A stretch of DNA of 64,000 bases, taken from the NCBI GenBank assembly GCA_028826165.1, contig JAPDFW010000081.1, forward strand, positions 104,001-168,000, written 5' to 3'. Position numbers and translations under genes: made by a program. The notes under the pieces are model-generated. The model did no database searches. It had not been told where the DNA came from and saw only the letters and a list, made by a program, of their open reading frames with translations. Positions 10,927-23,500 of the stretch are shown piece after piece; within the stretch, counting starts at the first letter, position 1, and every line of letters begins with the position of its first letter. This stretch comes from Anaeramoeba ignava. Its lineage: Eukaryota; Metamonada; Anaeramoebidae.

Positions 10927-13900
10927 ATGAATCAAAAAAAAAAGAAAAATTTTATTGAAGATAAAAATAATAGATTGTCTTTAGAACAACAAATTTTAGA
11001 AGATAAACAAATAAAAAAAAAGAAAAGACAGAAAAGAAAGAGTGAAACAAATGAAAAAAAAGAAACAAAAGTATAACAACCTTTACAATTTCAGATACAA
11101 ATCAAATATAAAATTATTTATAATATTAAATTTAAATTTAAATATAATATTAAATATAAAATTAAATATAAAATTAAATATAATATTAAATATAATATTA
11201 AATATAATATTAAATATAATATTAAATATAATATTAAATATAATATTAAATATAAAATTAAATATAAAATTAAATATAAAATTAAATATAAAATTAAATA
11301 TAATATTAAATATAATATTAAATATAAAATTAAATATAATATTAAATATAAAATTAAATATAATATTAAATATAAAATTAAATATAAAATTAAATATAAA
11401 ATTAAATATAAAATTAAATATAATATTAAATATAAAATTAAATATAAAATTAAATATAATATTAAATATAAAATTAAAATGAAAAAAAGTTTTTAAATCA
11501 AGAAATTTCTCAAGAAATTATAAGCCAAGCAAAAAACCAAGATATTGATGAAAAAAATGATAATCAAGAAATAAAAATAGATCAAAAAGAAATTGAAACA
11601 AATCAACAATTTTCTGATACAGAAGAATATGAATTAAATTTTGAAGAAGATCAAGATTTTGAAGAAGATGAACAACTTGTAATTTAAAAATTGATTTGAA
11701 AATGATTTAAAAAATAAATTTATAAATGAATTAAAAATTCTTTAATATCAAAAAATATTAAGGATATTCAACCAGAAGATGCAGAAATATTTGATAGATT
11801 TATTAAAAAAAATAAGCAAAATAATTCTGATGAAAATACAGAAAATGAGAAAAATCTTGTTGATATAATTCTTCAAAAAATTCATGAAAAAGAATCTCAT
11901 GAACAAAATCAAAAAAAACCAAAAAAAGCAAAAGGAATGAATAGAAAAGTTATTCAAGTTTATTCAAAGTAGAAGCATATTAATTCAAAATATTAATTTA
12001 AATATTAATTTAAATATTAAATTTAAATATTAATTCAAAATATTAATTTAAATATTAATTTAAATATTAATTTAAATATTAATTTAAATATTAATTTAAA
12101 TATTAATTTAAATATAATTTAAAATATTAATTCAAATATTAATTCAAAATAATTTAAAATATTAATTTAAAATATTAATTCAAATATTAATTTAAATATT
12201 AATTTAAATATTAATTCAAAATATTAATTTAAATATTAATTCAAAATATTAATTTAAATATTAATTCAAAATATTAATTCAAATATTAATTTAAAATATT
12301 AATTTAAAATATTAATTTAAATATTAATTTAAAATATTAATTTAAATATTAATTTAAATATTAATTTAAATATTAATTCAAAATATTAATTTAAATATTA
12401 ATTTAAATATTAATTTAAATATTAATTTAAATATTAATTTAAATATTAATTTAAATATTAATTTAAATATTAATTTAAATATTAATTTAAAATATTAATT
12501 TAAATATTAATTTAAAATATTAATTTTAAATATTAATTTAAATATTAATTTAAAATATTAATTAAAATATTAATTTAAATATTAATTTAAATATTAATTT
12601 AAATATTAATTTAAATATTAATTCAAAATATTAATTTAAATATTGAATTCAAAATATTATTTTAAATATTAATTTAAAATATTAATTTAAATATTAATTT
12701 AAAATATTAATTTAAAATAATTTTAAATATTAATTTAAATATTAATTTAAAATATTAATTTAAAATATTAATTTAAAATAATTTAAAAAATTTAAATATT
12801 AATTTAAATATTAATTTAAATATTAATTTAAAAATATTAATTTAAATATTAATTTAAATATTAATTTAAATATTAATTTAAAAATTAATTTAAATATAAT
12901 TTAAAAAATTTAAATATAATTTAAATATTAATTTAAATATTAATTTAAATATTAATTTAAATATTAATTTAAATATTAATTTAAAATATTAATTTAAATA
13001 TTAATTTAAATATTAATTTAAATATTAATTTAAATATTAATTTAAATATTAATTTAAATATTAATTTAAATATTAATTTAAATATTAATTTAAATATTAA
13101 TTTAAATATTAATTTAAATATTAATTTAAATATTAATTTAAATATTGATTTAAATATTGATTTAAATATTAATTTAAATATTAATTTAAATATTAATTTA
13201 AATATTAATTTAAAATAATTTAAATATTAATTCAAATATTAATTTAAAAAATATTAATTTAATTTAAATATTAATTTAAAATATTAATTTAAAATATTAA
13301 TTTAAATATTAATTTAAATATTAATTTAAATATTAATTTAAATATTAATTTAATTAATAATTTAAAAATATTAATTTAAAATATTAATTTAATTAATAAT
13401 TTAAATATTAATTAAATTTAAAATATTAATTAAAATATTAATTAAAATATTAATTTAAATATTAATTTAAAATATTAATTAAAATATTAATTAAAATATT
13501 AATTTAAATATTAATTTAAATATTAATTCAAATATAATTTAAATATTAATTTAAATATTAATTTAAATATAAATTCAAAATAAATTCAAAATAAAATCAA
13601 GAATTGGAGAAATATTAAAAAATTATCGCTCAGGAAAACTCCCAAAAGCATTTAATGTAATACCAGCTCTAGAAAGATGGGAAGAAGTAATAGAACTCAC
13701 ACACCCAGAAAGTTGGAGCCCACAAGCAATTAGAGCCGCAACAACAATTTTTGTTTCATCAACAAACTCTCAAGCTTCCGCGGATTTCTTCGAAATTGTT
13801 CTTCTTCCATATATCAGAGACCAACTCAAAAACAACAAAAAATTAAACTTACATCTCTATGAGGCACTCAAGAAAGCTCTTTACAGACCTGCGGCCTTTT

Positions 13901-14625
13901 ACAAAGGAGTCTTGTTCCCATTATGCGAAGTAAAATCGGAAAAAAATATATTCATTTCTTGTTTTTTCTTTTGATTTTTCTTTTTGTCAAACACACAAAA
14001 TTTACCAACCCTGTTTTTATTAATCAATTTATTTACCAATCATTTTATAGTCAAAAACATGCACATTTCGCGAAGCAAGCATAATTGGAAGTGTGATTCT
14101 ACATAAAAGTATTCCTGTGCTTTATTCGAGTGCTGCTTTGCTCAGACTTTCTCAGATTGATTACTCTCCTGGCACAATATACTTCATTAAGTGCATCTTG
14201 AGTAAGAAATACGCACTCCCTATTCGTGTCATAAATTCTCTTGCCGGTTACTTTTCTTCTTTCTCTTCCCAAAAGGAAGATTTACCTGTCTTGTGGCATC
14301 AGACTTTGCTACTTTTTGTTCAAAGGTTTTTTCTTTTTTTTTGATATGTTTTTTCCCTTTTCTTCTTTTTTTCTAATCTTTTTATTTTTTCCTCTTTTTG
14401 ATCTCCTATTGATCACTTATTCATTGATTACCTTGTTTTAGTTATAAAAATGACTTGACTGTTGGACAAAAAGAAGCTTTCTTTTTTTTATTGCGCAAGA
14501 AAAAACATCATTTAATTACCCAAGAGATTAGAAGGGAACTTCAAAATGCTGTTCCAAGAGAAGAAGAGGAAAAAGATGATTTAGATCAGCAAATAAATCA
14601 GATACTTAGTTTATCCAAAAAGTGA
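10927..14625 (+). CDS. BYSL: Bystin (Enp1), 40S ribosome maturation factor
   Basis: Needed for 18S rRNA processing and 40S export. Six exons join in frame: 10927-11070, 11490-11678, 11763-11968, 13602-13929, 14051-14325 and 14442-14625 (stop TGA). They give 441 aa, close to the family's usual length. The N-terminus is Lys-rich and then acidic, as in other bystins. The conserved core begins KIGEILKNYRSGKLPKAF and runs through SWSPQAIRAATTIFVSS, LNLHLYEALKKALYRPAAF, FPLCE|SKTCTFREASIIGS, IPVLYSSAALL, KKYALPIRV, LPVLWHQTLL and QEIRRELQNA. The third intron (1633 bp) and the first (419 bp) are pure AT simple repeats; the other three are short. Confidence 0.95.
11071..11489 (+). repeat. Bystin intron 1: AAATATAATATT / AAATATAAAATT repeat
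   Basis: A 419-bp GT-AG intron composed of alternating 12-base units TAAATATAATAT and TAAATATAAAAT, with no C or G across most of it. The repeat is long enough to leave one artificial open frame of I/L/N/K. Confidence 0.85.
11969..13601 (+). repeat. Bystin intron 3: 1.6 kb of a TTTAAATATTAA repeat
   Basis: A GT-AG intron of 1633 bp, a near-uninterrupted array of the self-complementary 12-mer TTTAAATATTAA with TTCAAAATATTAA variants. The unit is palindromic in large part (TTTAAA, AATATT), so long hairpins are possible. The flanking exons join in frame (AA + A for Lys). Confidence 0.88.
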
Positions 14626-15055
14626 TTAAAAAACTTTCTTTTATTTTTTTTCTTTTTTTTTAAATAAAAACATTAAAAATACTTCAAAATTATTATTTGA
14701 TTTTAATTTGTAAATCTTTTTCATTTTATTTTTATTTTATTTATTTTTATTTTAACGAATTTTAACGATCCAATTTAAATTTTCATTTTTCTATTTTCCT
14801 TTTTTTGTTTTTTTATTTTCTTTTTATTTTTCTTTTTTTTTCCTTTTTTTTTTTTTTCTCAAATAATTCCTATTGTGTTTTGTACAATTTTTCAAAACAA
14901 AAAACAAAACAAAAAAAAAAATTATTTTACAAAGTTCTTATTGAAAAATTTTTAATAAAACAAAAAAACAAAAATCTATTTAATTAATATTAATTAATTA
15001 AAAAAAAAAAGAAACAAAAAGAAAGAAAAAAAAAAAACGATCAAATTTAAATCAA
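14626..15055. other. Intergenic, no gene seen
   Basis: T-rich then A-rich sequence between the bystin stop and the Asn-rich gene. The first 200 bases look like a 3' UTR (poly-T, TTTTATTTT runs). The last 100 are A-rich and lead into the next ATG at 15056. The short open frames here are low complexity. Confidence 0.6.
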
Positions 15056-16165
15056 ATGGATCCAAATGAAGAAGAAAGAATAAATCAAGCAAATAAAGAA
15101 GTAGAAAAATATCTAAAAAAAGAAACAACAGAAAAAGAACAAAAAGAAAAAGAACAAAAAGAACAAAAAGAAATTAAATCAGAAAAGCAAGATCGAGGAT
15201 TAACAACTCCAGAAAGTGTTTCAAAAATACTTACAGATCCACCAACAAGAAGTAGTACAAGAAAAATCAAACAAGATTTGTTAAAACAAAAAAAAAATTC
15301 ACCAATTCCTGAAAGTCAATCTGTTTTAACAAAAGAACAAATTTCTCGTTGTCTTTTTCAATCTGAAACTGATACTAATCCTCAAAAAGTAACAGAAATT
15401 CTTGAGCAACAATATAATGAAGTTTTGGAAGAACGAGAAATAAAGAAACCAAAAATCACCAAAAAAAATTCTCATCGAAATTCCAAAAAAAATTCAAAAG
15501 AGAATTTAAATCAAAATTCAAAAGAAAATTTAAAAGAAAATTTAAATCAAAATAATCAAAATTCAAATCAAAATTTAAATCAAAATTCAAATCTAAATTC
15601 AAATCAAAATAATCAAAATTTAAATCAAAATTCAAATCAAAATTTAAATCAAAATTCAAAAGAAAATTTAAAAGAAAATTTAAATCAAAATTCAAATCAA
15701 AATTTAAATCAAAATTCAAATCAAAATTTAAAAGAAAATTCAAAAGAAAATTTAAAAGAAAATTTAAATCAAAATAATCAAAATTTAAATCAAAATAATC
15801 AAAATTCAAATCTAAATTCAAATCAAAATAATCAAAATTTAAATCAAAATTCAAATCAAAATTCAAATCAAAATTCAAATCAAAATTCAAATCAAAATTC
15901 AAATCAAAATTCAAATCAAAATTCAAATCAAAATTCAAATCAAAATTTAAATCAAAATTTAAATCAAAATTCAAAAGAAAATTTAAATCAAAATTTAAAT
16001 CAAAATTCAAAAGAAAATTTAAATCAAAATTTAAATCAAAATAATCAAAATTTAAATCAAAATTCAAATCAAAATTTAAATCAAAATTTAAATCAAAATT
16101 CAAAAGAAAATTCAAATCAAAATCAAAATGTAAATTCAAATCAAAATTTAAAAAAAAGAAAATGA
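15056..16165 (+). CDS. Asn-rich low-complexity protein, unknown function
   Basis: A single exon of 369 aa ending in TGA. Residues 1-145 are non-repetitive, charged and probably helical in part (EEERINQANKEVEKYLKK; LTTPESVSKILTDPPTRSST; EQISRCLFQSETDTN), with several SP/TP sites. Residues about 146-363 are repeats of NLNQ, NSNQ, NSKE and NNQ tetrapeptides from the 12-base unit AATTCAAATCAA. The C-terminus is basic (LKKRK). No family is recognised. The N-terminal half keeps mixed codon use and TTA/TCA alternate in the tail, which argues for a real coding gene. Prion-like Asn-rich tails are common in AT-rich amoebae. Confidence 0.6.
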   Translation: MDPNEEERINQANKEVEKYLKKETTEKEQKEKEQKEQKEIKSEKQDRGLTTPESVSKILTDPPTRSSTRKIKQDLLKQKKNSPIPESQSVLTKEQISRCLFQSETDTNPQKVTEILEQQYNEVLEEREIKKPKITKKNSHRNSKKNSKENLNQNSKENLKENLNQNNQNSNQNLNQNSNLNSNQNNQNLNQNSNQNLNQNSKENLKENLNQNSNQNLNQNSNQNLKENSKENLKENLNQNNQNLNQNNQNSNLNSNQNNQNLNQNSNQNSNQNSNQNSNQNSNQNSNQNSNQNSNQNLNQNLNQNSKENLNQNLNQNSKENLNQNLNQNNQNLNQNSNQNLNQNLNQNSKENSNQNQNVNSNQNLKKRK

Positions 16166-16466
16166 TTTTTATTTAAATTTTAATCATTTTTGAATTAAAA
16201 ATAATCAAATTTAAAAAAAAAAATCTTTCTTCTTTTTTCTTTCATCAAATAAAAATAATAAATAAAGAACAAAAAAAGAAAGAAAAATAATCTTTTGGAA
16301 TTTATTTTTTTTATTGAAAAATTTTTTCTGAAAAGAAAAAAAGAAATTAGATTTGAAAAGAAAAAAAAAAGGAAAAAAAAACAGATCAATTAAGAAAAGA
16401 AAAAGAAAAAGAAAAAGAAAAAGAAAAAGAAAAAGAAAAGGGAAGTTTGAGAGAAATACAATATGG
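16166..16466. other. Convergent intergenic spacer
   Basis: 3' flanks of the Asn-rich gene (+) and the PAS/coiled-coil gene (-). Contains A-rich and AAAAAG-repeat sequence (16395-16440). No gene is seen. Confidence 0.6.
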
Positions 16467-18458
16467 TTAATTTTGATTATCGGAATCTTTAACAATAGTT
16501 GAGAGATCTTTAGAATTTAGCAAGTCTTTCATTTCGAAAAAGGCTTTTTTTAACAATTTATTCTCTTCCATCATTTTTTTTGAATTTAAAAGACTTTTCT
16601 GAAGATGAGATTCCAATTTTGCATATTCAGTTTCTCTGTCTTCTCTTTCCTTAACAAATTTAGTAGATAATTTTTGGACATGAGATTGTAATTGTTCAAC
16701 AACAGTTGTAAATTCCTTTTTGATTTGATTTAGACCGTTAACGACTTTTTGTTCTAATTCAGGATTGTCAAGTGAACGGATATTGCTTTTTATTGTATCA
16801 ATTTCCTTTTTCAATTTTTCTTCAGGTTCATCATCAAAAACAAAGAATTGTGTGACTGATGTTACTGAGTTTTCTTTCGTAAATGCCCCGTCGCTTAGCT
16901 CGTTTGTTTCTTGGCTTTGATCTGACTTCTTCGTCTCAGTGTCCGTTATTGTTTGTAAATGATTTGCTGTTTGTGTTCCTATTAATACTTCAGATTGATT
17001 TAATTCTAATACGCTTTTGTCTCCTGGTCCTGTTATTGACCGAAGCATTATTTGGAAAACTAATTCTCCTGATAAGTTAATTGGATTAACCCAAACCTTT
17101 TAATTTTAATTTTAGTTTAAATTTTAATTTTAATTTTAATTTTAATTTTAATTTTAATTTAAATTTTAATTTTAATTTTAATTTTAATTTTAATTTTAAT
17201 TTTAATATTAATATTAATTTTATTTTTAAAGCCCAATTTTGATTAATTTTTAATTTTAATATTTAATATTAATTTTAGTTTAAATTTTAATTTTAATTTT
17301 TAATTTTAATTTTAATTTTAATCAAATTTTTGGAAAGCCCAAATTTGATATTGAATTTTTATAGTGAATTTTATATTGAATTTGATATTGAATTTGATAT
17401 TGAATTTGATATTGAATTTGATATTGAATTTGATATTGAATTTGATATTGAATTTGATATTGAATTTGATATTGAATTTTATATTTGAATTTTATATTGA
17501 ATTTGATATTTAATTTGTATTTAGATTTGATATTGAATTTGATATTGAATTTTATATTTAATTTGATATTTAATTTGAATTTGAATTTGATATTGAATTT
17601 GATATTGAATTTAATATTGAATTTGATATTTAATTTGATATTTAATTTGTATTGAATTTAATATTTGAATTTGAATTTTATATTGAATTTGATATTGAAT
17701 TTAATATTTAATATTTGAATTTGAATTTTATATTAAATTTGATATTGAATTTGATATTAAATTTTATATTGAATTTGATATTGAATTTTATATTGAATTT
17801 TATATTGAATTTGATATTGAATTTTATATTGAATTTGATATTGAATTTGATATTGAATTTGATATTGAATTTGATATTGAATTTGATATTGAATTTGATA
17901 TTGAATTTAATATTGAATTTAGTTTAGATTTGAATTTAAATTTGAATTTGATATTGAATTTGATATTTGAATTTGATATTGAATTTAATATCGAATTTGT
18001 ATTTGAATTTAATTTAGATTTGAATTTTAGTTTTAATTGTAAAAATTAACGAATTAAAAAAACAAAAAAACAAAAAAAAAGGAAAAAAGAAATTGAGAAA
18101 TTGGAGAAAATTAAACTTTTCAATAACAAAAATTAAAAAACAAAAGAACAAAAAAAAAATAAAAGAATAAAAAAATTATTTACTCTAAAGCTTGTTTCGC
18201 AATTTTATCCTTAATTTGATCTAAAGAAAGTTTTGGGAAACTTTGTTGTTCTGTAACACACAAAACAAAAAAAGTAATCGAAGTCAATTGTTTCTTATTT
18301 TTTGCTTGAAAAAGTTTGACACTTGGATTATTGGCATTGATTATTTTTGCTTGAGAATTTAAAATTAAAAATGCATCTTTTGACTTTGAGATCAGTTTTC
18401 GATAATGTTTGGCTTGTTTTGTATCAATTTTCTTTTTGGCAGATTCAACTGTTCCCAT
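16467..18458 (-). CDS. PAS-domain/coiled-coil protein, splice junction unresolved
   Basis: Two coding blocks. Block A (18181-18458, ATG at 18458) reads MGTVESAKKK and then HYRKLISKSKDAFLILN and AKIINANNPSVKLFQ, the first half of a PAS fold, ending QALE. Block B (16467 to about 17097) opens after an AG at VWVNPINLSGELVFQIML and SITGPGDKSVLELNQ, which fits the second half of a PAS fold. It continues as a Ser/Thr linker and a long coiled coil (about residues 75-185 of the block: EEKLKKEIDTIKSNIRSL, KKMMEENKLLKKAFFEM). The only donor after block A (GA|GTAAAT) leaves phase 2, whereas block B starts in phase 0. Either a micro-exon of about 16-19 bases is missed in the intron or one base is wrong. 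Role unknown; PAS domains sense ligands or bind partners. Confidence 0.55.
17101..18045 (-). repeat. Intron/spacer of TTTTAA and GATATTGAATTT repeats
   Basis: Between the two PAS-gene coding blocks. 17101-17330 is TTTTAA units. 17340-18000 is the 12-base unit GATATTGAATTT with TATATTGAATTT variants. 18045-18180 is different: a T-rich (on the - strand) mixed sequence that looks more like a 3' UTR than the repeat. This leaves open that block A ends its own transcript. Confidence 0.65.
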
Positions 18459-18799
18459 AAAATTATATTTGTAAAAAAAAAATGAAAAAAAAAGAAAAAG
18501 AAAAAAAAATGAAAAATATTTTCTTTCTTATTTTTATTGTTAAAAAACTTTTTTTTTTTTAAATTTTTTTTTTCTTTTTTGTTTTTTAATTTTAAATTGA
18601 ATTTGATTTGTAATTTTAAATTTTGATTTAGTTTTTTGTTTTAACAAAAGATCAACTTCTTTTTATTTTTATTTTTATTTTTATTTTTAAAGAAAAAATT
18701 TGATAAGCGAATTTTTTTAAGATAAAAAAAAAGCAAAAGAAATGAAAAAAAAAAAAAGGGGATTAAATTAAAATTGATTAGAAAAAAAAATGGTTCAAT

Positions 18800-20345
18800 T
18801 TAGTAAAGATCTAATTGAAAAAAAAAAATTTAAAAGGAATTTTGATAACAATAAAATATTAAAATCTAGAACCAAATTAAATAAATATAAATTATAAATA
18901 TTGTTTACTTATTATAAAATATAAAAAAATAATTAAAAATATTAAATCAAAATAAAATTAAATCAAAACAAAGATCAAATTGAAAAATTCTTAAAAAAGC
19001 AATTTTGATAATAATAAAATATTAAAATTTAGAATTAAATTAAATAAATATAAATTAATATTACACTTATTATAAAATATAAAAATAATTAAAAATATTA
19101 AATCAAAATAAAATTAAATCAAAACAAAGATCAAATTGAAAAATTCTTGAAAAAGCAATTTTGAGAATAATAAAATATTAAAATTTAGAATTAAATTAAA
19201 TAACTTTAGACATTAAATATTGTTTATTTATTATAAAATATAATAAATTAATTAAAAATAATAAATTAAAATAAAATTAAATCAAAAATCAAAGATCAAA
19301 TTGAAAAATTCTTGAAAAAGCAATTTTGAGAATAATAAAATATTAAAATTTAGAACTAAATTAAATAAATATAAATTATAAATATTGTTTATTTATTATA
19401 AAATATAAAAATTAATTAAAAATAATAAATCAAAATAAAATTAAATCAAAATAAAGATCAAATTGAAAAATTCTTAAAAAAGCAATTTTGAGAATAATAA
19501 AATATTAAAATTTAGAACCAAATTAAATAAATATAAATTATAAATATTGTTTATTTATTATAAAATATAATAAATTAATTAAAAATAATAAATTAAAATA
19601 AAATTAAATCGAAATAAAAATTAAATAAAAAAAAGCAATTTTGAGAATAATAAAAATATTAAAATCTAGAATTAAATTAAATAACTTTAGGCATTAAATA
19701 TTGTTTATTTATTATAAAATATAATAAATTAATTAAAAATAATAAATCAAAATAAAATTAAATCAAAATAAAATTGAAAAATTCTTGAAAAAGCAATTTT
19801 GAGAATAATAAAATATTAAAATCTAGAATTAAATTAAATAAATATAAATTATAAATATTGTTTATTTATTATAAAATAAAAAATAATTAAAAATAATAAA
19901 TCAAAATAAAATTAAATCAAAACAAAGATCAAATTAAAAAATTCTTAAAAAGCAATTTTGAGAATAATAAAATATTAAAATCTAGAACCAAATTAAATAA
20001 ATATAAATTATAAATATTGTTTATTTATTATAAAATATAATAAAATAATTAAAAATAATAAATCAAAATAAAATTAAATCGAAATAAAATTAAATAAAAA
20101 AAAAAGCAATTTTGAGAATAATAAAATATTAAAATCTAGAATTAAATTAAATAACTTTAGGCATTAAATATTGTTTACTTATTATAAAATATAATAAATT
20201 AATTAAAAATAATAAATTAAAATAAAATTAAATCAAAATAAAATTAAATAAAAAAAAAAGCAATTTTGAGAATAATAAAATATTAAAATCTAGAATTAAA
20301 TTAAATAAATATAAATTATAAATATTGTTTACTTATTATAAAATA
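18800..20345. repeat. ~157-bp tandem array, about 10 degenerate copies
   Basis: A block containing GCAATTTTGAGAATAATAAA, then AATCTAGAATTAAATTAAAT and ATATTGTTTATTTATTATAA, recurs at about 18835, 18999, 19155, 19320, 19482, 19635, 19793, 19952, 20106 and 20260. Spacings are 153-165 bases. Copies differ by substitutions and small indels, and two classes alternate: one with ATAAATATAAATTATAAATA and one with ATAACTTTAGGCATTAAATA. It lies upstream of the vault protein gene. No ORF. Confidence 0.85.
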
Positions 20346-20559
20346 TAAAAAAAATTAAATTAAAAGGAGAAAAATTAAATTAAATTAAAAGGGGAAAAAT
20401 AAGTTCCAAATAAATAAAAACAAAAAATTTTTTTTTAATTCATTTTCTATTCATTTTCTATTCATTTTCTTTTCAAAATTTTTTTAAAAGTAAAAATAAA
20501 TAAAAATAATAAAAATTAAATTAAAAATTAAAAGTTCACTTTTTTTTTTTAATAGCAAA

Positions 20560-23500
20560 ATGTCAAGATTTAGAAGAACACCATCACCACCAAAAACACC
20601 AACAACCGTATTATCACATTCGAAAACATCAGTTTTACGATTAAGACCACACTTTTTTGTTCATATTTCAGATGAGAATAAGAACACAGTACGATTACTT
20701 GAAGGACCAGTTACTTACACACTTAGTCAACAAGAATCATGTGTTAGAGGACCTGAAGCAATGATTTTAGTCCCACCAGGTCATTATGCAAGAATTGCCA
20801 ATCCAGTCATGAGAGATAAAGATGGAAATCCGATAAAAGATAGTCATGGACAAGTAAAGAAAAAAAAAAGCAAAAAAAAAATTTAAATAAAAATTCTCAT
20901 TTATTTTTTCATTTTGAAATTTTAATTAATGTTTTGATTAGGTTCGATTAAGAAATGGAGATGTTGAGATTGTTTTACACAAACCCGAACCATTTGCACT
21001 TTATCCAGGAGAAGAACTTGAAGGAACTGTAAGAGAGTTTTATTTTAAATTTAATTTTAATTTTAATTTTGATTTTAATTTTAATTTTAATTTTAATTTT
21101 ATTTTAATTTTAATTTAAATTTTAATTTTAATTTTAATTTTAATTTTAATTTTAATTTTAATTTTAATTTTAATTTTAATTTTAATTTTAATTTTAATTT
21201 TAATTTTAATTTTAATTTTAATTTTAATTTTAATTTTAATTTTAATTTTAATTTAATTTTAATTTTAATTTTAATTTTAATTTTAATTTTAATTTTAATT
21301 TTAATTTTAATTTTAATTTTAATTTTAATTTTAATTTTAATTTTAATTTTAATTTTAATTTTAATTTTAATTTTAATTTTAATTTTAATTTTAATTTTAA
21401 TTTTAATTTTAATTTTAATTTTTAATTTTAATTTTAATTTTAATTCTAATTTTTATTTTAATTTAATTTTAATTTTAATTTTAATTTTAATTTTAATTTA
21501 AATTTATTTATTTAATTTTATTTTAATTTTAATTTTATTTTTATTTTATTTTGATTTAGATTACTCCCCTCAAAATTGTATTGGAAGGACAAGCCCTTAG
21601 ATTAGAAGCAATCCGAAACTTCGAAGACACAATTCTCGAAGACAACAAACCGAAGAAAATCAAACGAATTGCAGGGGAACAATGGTATTTCATAGGGCCA
21701 GGAACATATATACCGCGAGTAGAAGTAGCAATCAAAGAAACAGTCCGAAACTCAATCATTTTATCCAACGCAGCATTGAAGTTACGAGCAAGACGGGAAT
21801 GCATTGACTGCGACGGAAAGACACGGAAAACCGGGGAAGAATGGCTTGTGCGACGGGAAGGAGAGTATTTGCCCAACATTGACGAGATTGTAGTGGGACC
21901 CGTGCAAGCAGTTGTGCTTGTTCGAGAAAAAGCGGTTCATTTACAAGCAGTAAAGACATTCAAGGACATTTACGGGGTTGAGCGCAAGGCAGGAGACGAG
22001 TGGCTTGTGACGAGCGAGATGTCAACAATGCATATTCCCGATGTGTATGAGAAAGTCATGGGCGAGGTCCGAATCACTGAGTTGACAAGCATGCAATATT
22101 GCGTGATTTTGGATCCAATTGACAGCGACGGCAAGCAGCATCTCGGACAGAAGAAAATGATTGTCGGACCCAAGCAGTTCTTCCTGCAGCCAGGCGAGCG
22201 ACTCGAGAAGGGCATCCAGGATGTTTTCCTTCTTGGAGAACAAGAAGCGTTACTTTTACGTTGTAAAGAGAAGTTTTATGAAGTTGACCCGATCAAAAAC
22301 AAAAAAGTGGAACGCGAACCAGGAATCCGTTGGATGGTTTACGGACCCAGACAATATGTCCCCCCCACACAAGTCGAAGTTATTGAGAGAAGATCATCAA
22401 TTCCGTTGAATGACAACGAGGGAATTTATGTCAGAGATTTGAACACAGGAAAAGTCTCATCAGTCATCGGCGAAACCTATATGCTCAAGCCTAACGAAGA
22501 GTTGTGGCAGAAGGATCTACCGCCGATTGTGGAGAAACTTATCGGACAGGATGAGGACGCTCTTTCGGGACGCGCATGGACTGCAAAGAAACAGCGCAGA
22601 TCCACACGCGACAAAACAAAAGTTGTCACTTACCCCATCCCGCACAACGCCGCAGTGCAGATTTACGACTACAAGAAACGCGAGGCAAGAGTGCAATTCG
22701 GTCCCGATCTCGCAATGCTCGGACCCGATGAGCACTTCACTCTTCTCTCAATCTCAGGAGGCAAGCCCAAACGTCCTGACGTGATCCAATCCGTTACTCT
22801 TCTCCTCGGTCCGGACTTCATGACAGATATCATCACAGTCGAGACAAGCGATCACGCACGGCTTTCCCTTCAACTTTCATACAACTGGCACTTCGAGGTC
22901 GACAAGGAAAGCCAAGAAGATGCGCGAAAAATTTTCCAAGTTTCGGATTTTGTTGGTGATGCGTGCAAAGCAATAGCGTCGAAAATCCGAGCGCTTGTAG
23001 CTACGAAATCATTCGACGAATTCCACAAAGGATCCGCTCGAGCAATCCGTATTGCCGTTTTTGGACTGGATTCAGATAATCATGTCAACGACTGTTTCCG
23101 TTTCGAATCAAATAATCTAGTGATCACAAACATCGATATTCAATCCGTTGAACCGGTGGATAAAGACACACTTCTTTCGCTCCAAAAATCGGTTCAACTC
23201 GCTATCAAAATCACCTCAGAATCCCAAGAAGCCGCTGCAAAGCACGAGGCTAAGCGTCGCGAAACAGAGGCTAAAGGAAAACTTGAAAACCTCAAAATCG
23301 TCGCAAATTCACAAGCTGAAAAAAAACGCAAAGAGCTCCTCGAACACAAGGCAGAATGCGCCGCTATATCAACAACTGGAAAGGCTAAAGCTGAGGCACA
23401 AGCTAAAGCCGAGGCTGCTCATATCATAGGTACTATGTCCGTCCAGCAGGCTCAGCTTGAATCTCAAACTCTTAAGATTGACCAGGAATCAAAACGCAAA

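Noticed and set aside
11071-13601. CRISPR-like or satellite array
   Set aside because: Units of 12 bases with no unique spacers, inside introns of bystin with valid splice sites.
15456-16139. 227-aa minus-strand ORF (DLNF repeats)
   Set aside because: Antisense shadow of the Asn-rich gene. It has no non-repeat part.
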